Source: Candidatus Zymogenus sp. (GTDB lineage Bacteria; Desulfobacterota; Zymogenia; Zymogenales; Zymogenaceae). Taken from it: a DNA stretch of 11,884 bases. The stretch lies in the NCBI GenBank assembly GCA_030613285.1, contig JAUWME010000027.1:1-11884 (forward strand). Reading direction: 5' to 3'. The position numbers and the translations under genes are program-made. Shown piece after piece: positions 7,575-11,884 of this stretch (within the stretch, counting starts at the first letter, position 1; each line of letters begins with the position of its first letter). The notes beneath the pieces were generated by a model. It did not search any database. It was given only the letters and a program-made list of their open reading frames with translations, and had not been told where the DNA came from.

Positions 7575-8720
7575 TTAATCTCTAATATGAAGCGTATATT
7601 TTTTATTTAATGGAGTATATTCAAATCTATGATAAATGTTATTTCTTGTGTTTTTTAGAAAACCACTCCTTTTTAGTTCATCAAGGTCATCGGGATAATG
7701 TCCGTACATCAGATAGAAAGAATAGAGAGCAGATTTTATATTCATCAATTCTACTGATCGTTGAGAGTTCTCAAAGTCTACTTTGTTGTATTTTGAGATG
7801 GTAAAGTTTGATACTATTCTTGGATACGAGACAGCCAGCATTAAAAGCAAAGTGAGAGTAATCCCTCCAAAAACAACATAGAAAGAAAAATTTGCAGTTG
7901 TTTTTTCGACGGGGGTTGTTACTTTTTCCTCATCTATTTCAAAGGCAATGTCTATCAGTGTCTTGCTCATAAGCCCTGCCAAGGCCTTGGTTGTTTCAAA
8001 TTCACCAAACCTACTGATGTTAATCAGATCCCTAACCGTAATGGTTCCATCAACGAGGTCAAAAACCTTCCTCTCCTCATGTGACATGATCATTTTATCA
8101 TCTGATGGCTTATCGTTAGAAAAAAGGTTATCGTCAGAATCATCACTGTCAGGTACGCTCCAGAAGGATATCTCCTCGTTAGCACCGGGCATCGTCTCAA
8201 AAACGAGGTTGTAGGAATATATTATTTCCTTAATTTCAGGCCACTCGTCTGTCATCCTGAGGCTGTCCATCAGAAAATGTTCGGTATTGATAAGCTCAAA
8301 TGCTCTTTTGTCGTAGTTTATGAGACGTTGATGAAAATTGTATGATCCACTTTTCATGTTCATAAGTTTAAAGACTGTTTCGTGGGTTTGGAGTTTAAGA
8401 ACATGTTTTAAATCGTTGATGGTTATAGTTCCAGATTCAATTAGGATATCTCCCAATTTCTTTAGCGTCTCTTTTTGTATTTTCAGGGCTTGATCCAGCT
8501 GAAATTTGCTAATTATTTTTGCTTTGAGGAGTATTTCACCGAGGAATTCATCGACCTGCTTTTTCTTTGAATTTGCAGATATTATCATTCCACTTTCAAA
8601 CAGTACCTCGATCGCATTATCTTTTGAAAAAATGTTCAAAACGCCGCTCTTCTGCTGCTGATATAGAAGCTGAAGAATATCTACGACTGAAAAATCCTTG
8701 ATATCTCCTTGAAGTGCCAA
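7575..8720 (-). CDS. PATAN (DUF4388) domain protein with a membrane anchor and a pseudopilin-like C-terminus
   Basis: The N-terminus [29 protein letters not shown] (residues 2-30) is a clear PATAN/DUF4388 start. This domain is widespread in Deltaproteobacteria and thought to mediate protein interactions in signalling and gliding or pilus-related systems. Residues 57-130 form a helical region resembling a second regulatory unit ([26 protein letters not shown]), and 213-260 looks winged-helix-like. An acidic linker (189-208) separates them. One membrane helix (about 278-300) follows. The last 70 residues, [23 protein letters not shown]...[12 protein letters not shown], resemble the globular part of GspG/PilE-like pseudopilins in the pattern AL..F....G.YP..L..L and Y....Y.L. 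The predicted layout is cytoplasmic PATAN and extracytoplasmic pseudopilin-like tail. The start is TTG, set by AAGGAG 7 nt upstream and directly after the TAA of the preceding gene. Function unknown; the PATAN call is solid and the tail comparison is by eye. Confidence 0.8.
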   Translation of the reverse strand: MALQGDIKDFSVVDILQLLYQQQKSGVLNIFSKDNAIEVLFESGMIISANSKKKQVDEFLGEILLKAKIISKFQLDQALKIQKETLKKLGDILIESGTITINDLKHVLKLQTHETVFKLMNMKSGSYNFHQRLINYDKRAFELINTEHFLMDSLRMTDEWPEIKEIIYSYNLVFETMPGANEEISFWSVPDSDDSDDNLFSNDKPSDDKMIMSHEERKVFDLVDGTITVRDLINISRFGEFETTKALAGLMSKTLIDIAFEIDEEKVTTPVEKTTANFSFYVVFGGITLTLLLMLAVSYPRIVSNFTISKYNKVDFENSQRSVELMNIKSALYSFYLMYGHYPDDLDELKRSGFLKNTRNNIYHRFEYTPLNKKYTLHIRD

Positions 8721-8733
8721 TTTTTAGCTCCTT

Positions 8734-10710
8734 TTAAATATTGGAGAGTTCAGATTTAAAGAAGTTCCGTTGGGCAATAATGTAAAGGATAACAAAAAAC
8801 AGTAAATTGAGATAAAAATTGTGAATGAATGGAAACCCCAACGATGTTATAGGATAGACTAATATCCCTTTATAAGTGAAAAGCTGAACGAGTAAAAGTG
8901 AATAAAAAAGACAAAAAACAAATCCTTTTACAGCTTTACCACGATAGATATGACCGAATCCCGGAACTATGATGTTGATTCCCCTGACGAAATAGTTTCT
9001 GCGGGTATTGATTTTGTCAACAGACATCCTTAGGGTGGCTTTCGTTTTTGGATCGACACCCTCTCGTCTAATAAAGAGGGAAAAGCACTTATTGCAGGCA
9101 TCTCTCTTTTCCATGTGACTGAGCGATTTTAGGGTGAAAGATTGCCCGCAAAATTTACAGGCTTTGGAAATTATATATTTATTTTTTAAAGTACCAATGC
9201 CAAAGAGTATAACGAGGGCAAGGATTCCAACGATCGGGGCAGCTCTTAAGCTTATACCCTTCATCATCTCGTCCCAAAGATTATCAGCAAGTTTTTTGTT
9301 CTCTGTGGAATGGGTAATACGACTCCAAAGCTCTGAATCGGATATATCTTCATCCATGACAACTCTATTTATAAGGGCAATGAATTCTGGTTCTGTTGTT
9401 TCTGAGTCAATATCAGTTTCTGAAAAATCCAATATACGCTTCTGGGAACGTTTCGACGCTTCATCGTGATATATTGTTGCGTTTTCCTGATCGAAGTTTG
9501 CAGAGTAGTACTTAAAAAGGTTAAAATATGGCGCCACGAGTTCGGAATTGATTTCTATTGACTTCTCGTATAGTGCAGATGCACTATCGTGTTTCTTCAT
9601 GATAAAATCTACATTGCCGAGATTGTTTATGGCTATGGCTTTTAAATATGAACTGTCAGATTCCGTCGCTTCATTGTAATAGTTGCGGGCGTCGCTTAGA
9701 TATCCGGTCTTTTTATTTAGTAACCCAAGTGAAAAAAGGGCAGACGTATCATCTGAATTTTCTTCCACCCATTTTTTGAGATTCATTTCTGCATCGAACG
9801 TGTAGATGTCATTTCTAATCTGGAGTATCTCGTCGGTGGTTTTTCTATGGGTCGATAGCATCATTGTGGAAGTGTAATCGAGAGTTACAGGGGTGATAAT
9901 CAATAAAATGTAAAAGATAGCGGTTATCTTTTTTTCCATCGCTGTGTAATATATGAAAAAGGGAAGGGTTAGAAAGAATAAGAGCCAAATAAAACCGAGG
10001 TTGAATGTGGCAAGAAAAATAAAAAACACTAAAAGCAAAACGGAAAAGAGCATCGGCGATATCTCCCATGCTGATTTATCTTTCAGATCGTTTGATATCA
10101 GTGGGAGGTATTTTATTGCAAGGCTTGCAGAAAACAACGCAAAGAGGGCTAATAGAGAAATTATTATAACGATAATGAAATTTCCCACAAGTGCGGTGTA
10201 AGTTGGAATATCGGATATCGAATCTTTGATACCCATCACATATTGATCTATGACCTTAAACAAATTACTTACCGGGTTTTGTCTCCATAAAAAAGCAGCC
10301 TTGTAAAAGTGTATCCTTGCAATATCTGGAGAGAGTTTTAAAGATTCGTCAATAAGAGATAAGGCAGTTTTTTCATCTCTTGCATTTTCCATCATCCTTG
10401 ATAACGAGAGGAGAGAGTAAGAATAGTATGAGATGTTTTTAGCGGCATAGTTCAGCTTGACCTCGTTTAACTCCTCAAGGTCCTTAAGGGCATCAGTATT
10501 GTTTCCTTTAGCAAGGGACGTAAGGAAACTAAACCAAATTTCATCATAGTGTTTGAACTCAGTTCTTAAGTATTCAAATGAAGGGTTGCTTAAAATGTTC
10601 AAGTCGTCTATTGTAGTGTTTTTTTCATTAGCGGCAAAGGAGGGTGTTAGAATGAAGATGGCAAGAAGAGTGAAAACAGCTCCTTTTGTCAAGTTTTTAT
10701 AATTACGCAA
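8734..10710 (-). CDS. Multi-domain membrane protein: TPR repeats, zinc ribbon and PGFGHIYRGK...KG membrane module
   Basis: Unrecognised as a named gene. I place the start at TTG 10710-10708 (658 residues) because GGAG lies 8 nt upstream and it yields a clean Sec signal sequence (basic RNYKNLTKG, hydrophobic core, TPSFA-A cleavage near residue 26). The longer ATG at 10779 would put 23 implausible residues in front. In 658-residue numbering: TPR-like helices (about 50-145); a cluster of four membrane helices (172-281); more TPR-like repeats (about 322-417, e.g. AINNLGNVDFIMKKHDSASA); a fifth helix (489-507); a zinc ribbon C518-x2-C521...C539-x2-C542; then the PGFGHIYRGKAVKG motif (583-596) leading into further hydrophobic segments. 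The positive-inside rule places both TPR regions outside the cytoplasm and the zinc ribbon inside. It heads the operon, 13 bp before the PATAN gene. The context suggests an envelope role, but no function is established. Confidence 0.7.
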   Translation of the reverse strand: MRNYKNLTKGAVFTLLAIFILTPSFAANEKNTTIDDLNILSNPSFEYLRTEFKHYDEIWFSFLTSLAKGNNTDALKDLEELNEVKLNYAAKNISYYSYSLLSLSRMMENARDEKTALSLIDESLKLSPDIARIHFYKAAFLWRQNPVSNLFKVIDQYVMGIKDSISDIPTYTALVGNFIIVIIISLLALFALFSASLAIKYLPLISNDLKDKSAWEISPMLFSVLLLVFFIFLATFNLGFIWLLFFLTLPFFIYYTAMEKKITAIFYILLIITPVTLDYTSTMMLSTHRKTTDEILQIRNDIYTFDAEMNLKKWVEENSDDTSALFSLGLLNKKTGYLSDARNYYNEATESDSSYLKAIAINNLGNVDFIMKKHDSASALYEKSIEINSELVAPYFNLFKYYSANFDQENATIYHDEASKRSQKRILDFSETDIDSETTEPEFIALINRVVMDEDISDSELWSRITHSTENKKLADNLWDEMMKGISLRAAPIVGILALVILFGIGTLKNKYIISKACKFCGQSFTLKSLSHMEKRDACNKCFSLFIRREGVDPKTKATLRMSVDKINTRRNYFVRGINIIVPGFGHIYRGKAVKGFVFCLFYSLLLVQLFTYKGILVYPITSLGFPFIHNFYLNLLFFVILYIIAQRNFFKSELSNI

Positions 10711-10776
10711 TATGTATTCTCCAAACAATAAATTGTTCCATTTCCACTTTAATTTAGCACATGCCATATTAAAAAT

Positions 10777-10797
10777 CAAGCTATTATTTTTAGCTTG
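10777..10797. promoter_or_regulatory. Perfect 7-bp dyad in the divergent promoter region
   Basis: CAAGCTA - 7 nt - TAGCTTG, flanked by an A5 run on the left (10771-10775) and a T5 run on the right (10800-10804), so the symmetry extends outward with one imperfect step. It overlaps the -35 element of both the candidate mazG promoter and the proximal leftward promoter. It could be an operator for a dimeric regulator or, in either transcript, an RNA hairpin followed by a U-rich stretch. Confidence 0.45.
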
Positions 10798-10823
10798 CCT
10801 TTTTCAATTATCTATTTTATCTT
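10795..10823 (+). promoter_or_regulatory. Candidate promoter for mazG
   Basis: TTGCCT (10795-10800), a 17-nt spacer and TATCTT (10818-10823) would start transcription near 10830, about 20 nt before the mazG ATG. It overlaps the distal leftward promoter, so the two directions may compete. Confidence 0.35.
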
Positions 10824-10850
10824 TATTTACACAAGTAATTTGGGGGTAAG

Positions 10851-11636
10851 ATGAAATTTTATGAATTGGTAAAGTTGATGGCAAAGCTCAGATCCCCAGA
10901 TGGATGCGCTTGGGACAGAGCGCAAGAGATCAATGATCTCAGGCCGTATGTTATGGAGGAGGCGATGGAGCTTGTCTCAGCAATTGAGACGGGAGATGAA
11001 GAAAAGATCAAGGAAGAGTTGGGAGATCTCTTGTTTGAGATAATTTTTGTAACGAGGATTGAGGAAGAAGCCGGGCATTTTACCATTGATGATGTTATTT
11101 CGGCCATTCAAAAAAAGATGATCGAAAGACATCCCCACGTGTTCGAGGTGGTAGAATCGGGAAAGGACGGCTGTATGATAACAAAAGAAGAGGTGAACAA
11201 ACAATGGGAGGAGATTAAGGCCGAAAAAAGGGGAGGGGAATCGGTTCTGGATGGGGTTACTGAGGAGCTTTCGGCCCTCCTTATTGCAGAGAAATATGGC
11301 AGGAGGGCAAGTGATGTCGGTTTTGATTGGGAAGAAGTTTCGGAAGTGATAGACAAGATTGAGGAAGAAATCAGGGAGTTAAGATTTGCCAAAGAGACTG
11401 GCAACGCCAAAGACATCGAAGAAGAGATCGGCGATCTCCTATTCTCAGTGGTTAATCTCAGTCGCTTCCTTGGGGTCAATGCCGAGCTTGCGTTGCGAGG
11501 GGCAAATCGGAAATTTTCTGATCGTTTTAGGAAAGTCGAAAAGAGTGTAAGGGCTGGAGGAAAGTCTATGAAGGATATGTCTATTGAAGAGTTGGAAAAA
11601 TTATGGCGGGTGGCAAAAGGTGGGGAAGAAAAATAG
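10851..11636 (+). CDS. mazG: Nucleoside triphosphate pyrophosphohydrolase MazG
   Basis: Cytoplasmic all-alpha NTP pyrophosphatase that converts (d)NTPs to NMP and PPi, a housecleaning activity that in E. coli also affects ppGpp levels. The 261-residue protein has the complete two-domain form. The N-terminal domain begins with LMAKLRSPDGCAWDRAQ, and the metal-binding EExxE...ExxD pattern is at E36-E37-x2-E40 and E56-x2-D59 (EELGDLLF), followed by RHPHVF (93-98). After the conserved linker QWEEIKAEKR comes the second domain, with VGFDW (156-160), EEE (171-173) and E192-x2-D195 (EEIGDLLFSVVNLSRFLG), ending in the usual NRKFSDRFRKVE and LEKLW blocks. The ATG is 4 nt after GGGGG, a G-rich but usable ribosome-binding site. 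It is divergent from the large leftward operon and probably monocistronic or weakly linked to the small gene 110 bp downstream. Confidence 0.96.
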   Translation: MKFYELVKLMAKLRSPDGCAWDRAQEINDLRPYVMEEAMELVSAIETGDEEKIKEELGDLLFEIIFVTRIEEEAGHFTIDDVISAIQKKMIERHPHVFEVVESGKDGCMITKEEVNKQWEEIKAEKRGGESVLDGVTEELSALLIAEKYGRRASDVGFDWEEVSEVIDKIEEEIRELRFAKETGNAKDIEEEIGDLLFSVVNLSRFLGVNAELALRGANRKFSDRFRKVEKSVRAGGKSMKDMSIEELEKLWRVAKGGEEK

Positions 11637-11651
11637 TTTAATTCTTTTTGC

Positions 11652-11726
11652 CTTTGTCGGGGGCTTAAACAAAGCGTGAAACTCCACATAAAATATTTTG
11701 TGAATTGCATCGTATATTGTAACGAT
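11652..11726. other. Spacer after mazG with two small dyads
   Basis: CTTTGT-N11-ACAAAG (11652-11674) lies 16 bp after the mazG stop but lacks a following T-run, so it is a poor terminator. ATCGT-N8-ACGAT (11709-11726) lies 20 bp before the next start codon and could be an operator or part of a promoter. Arms of 5-6 bp can arise by chance in AT-rich DNA. Confidence 0.2.
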
Positions 11727-11746
11727 ATAGCAACGGAGAATTTGAG

Positions 11747-11884
11747 ATGAAAAAGAAATATTTCTCGGCTTTACTTTCGGGTATGCTCCTTCCTGGGGCG
11801 GGCCAGATTGCAAACAAGCAATCTGTAAAAGGTGGTATCTTAATCTTTTTTACTGTCGCCTTTTTTGTAGGATTTGTTTGTATA
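11747..11884 (+). CDS. Small membrane protein with PGAGQIANKQSVKG motif, 5' part only
   Basis: The ATG is preceded by GGAG with 8-nt spacing. The 46 codons before the window ends read MKKKYFSALLSGMLLPGAGQ, then IANKQSVKGGILIFFTVAFF and VGFVCI, with no stop. A basic N-terminus, a first short hydrophobic stretch, a PGxGQ...N.....KG turn and a second hydrophobic helix are visible. This matches small membrane proteins of the DUF5683/TM2-like kind, in which PGxGqxyxgkxxKG joins two helices. The same pattern (PGFGHIYRGKAVKG) is in the C-terminus of the divergent TPR protein at 8734-10710. The function and full length are unknown because the gene runs off the edge. Confidence 0.65.
   Translation, partial: MKKKYFSALLSGMLLPGAGQIANKQSVKGGILIFFTVAFFVGFVCI

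Larger units (their letters stand above)
10751..10834 (-). promoter_or_regulatory. Candidate leftward promoters for the TPR-PATAN-phoH-pgpH-ybeY operon
   Basis: Two sigma70-like pairs face left. Distal: TTGTGT (10834-10829), 16-nt spacer, GATAAT (10812-10807), giving a leader of about 90 nt that contains the dyad at 10777-10797. Proximal: TTGATT (10779-10774), 17-nt spacer, TAAATT (10756-10751), giving a leader of about 35 nt. The sequence alone does not decide between them. Confidence 0.35.

Noticed and set aside
10777..10779. ATG at 10779 as start of the TPR protein
   Set aside because: It would place 23 residues before the signal peptide, and the TTG at 10710 has GGAG at proper spacing.
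11108..11710. 200-codon leftward open frame opposite mazG
   Set aside because: It is a serine-rich antisense read of the Glu/Lys-rich MazG sequence, with no domain and no initiation signal.

Overview
The window looks like chromosomal housekeeping DNA from a moderately AT-rich, Gram-negative (diderm) bacterium. Two things support a diderm: a complete apolipoprotein N-acyltransferase (Lnt), which makes triacylated lipoproteins, and a leftward block phoH - 7TM-HD phosphodiesterase - ybeY - lnt - prfB, an arrangement that resembles Desulfobacterota/Deltaproteobacteria-type genomes. The lineage is an inference from gene content and order; no rRNA or other marker is present to fix it.

Layout, left to right. 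(1) 51-509 (-): an iron-sulfur flavoprotein reductase whose C-terminus is missing. (2) 510-824: intergenic DNA with a 119-bp palindromic repeat (538-656) and a terminator-like hairpin (755-782) that would end the large leftward operon. (3) 825-10710 (-): seven closely packed genes, transcribed leftward in the order TPR/zinc-ribbon membrane protein, PATAN (DUF4388) protein with a pseudopilin-like tail, phoH, pgpH-like c-di-AMP phosphodiesterase, ybeY, lnt, prfB. The first five are 2-13 bp apart or overlapping. ybeY-lnt (145 bp) and lnt-prfB (69 bp) are looser and may hold internal signals. prfB carries the classical programmed +1 frameshift, so its true start lies 46 bp upstream of the longest uninterrupted ORF. 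(4) 10711-10850: a compact divergent promoter region with a strong dyad. (5) 10851-11636 (+): mazG. (6) 11747-11884 (+): the first 46 codons of a small membrane protein that shares a PGxGq...KG motif with the C-terminus of the TPR protein.

Functionally, the leftward operon joins RNA and ribosome quality control (YbeY, PhoH), translation termination (RF2), envelope maturation (Lnt) and second-messenger turnover (PgpH-type HD domain). Two uncharacterised membrane-linked proteins lead it. MazG next door is a nucleotide-pool housecleaning enzyme. I see no mobile element, phage, CRISPR, toxin-antitoxin or defence cluster. The least explained part is the pair of proteins at the head of the operon (7575-10710), together with the motif-sharing protein at the right edge.
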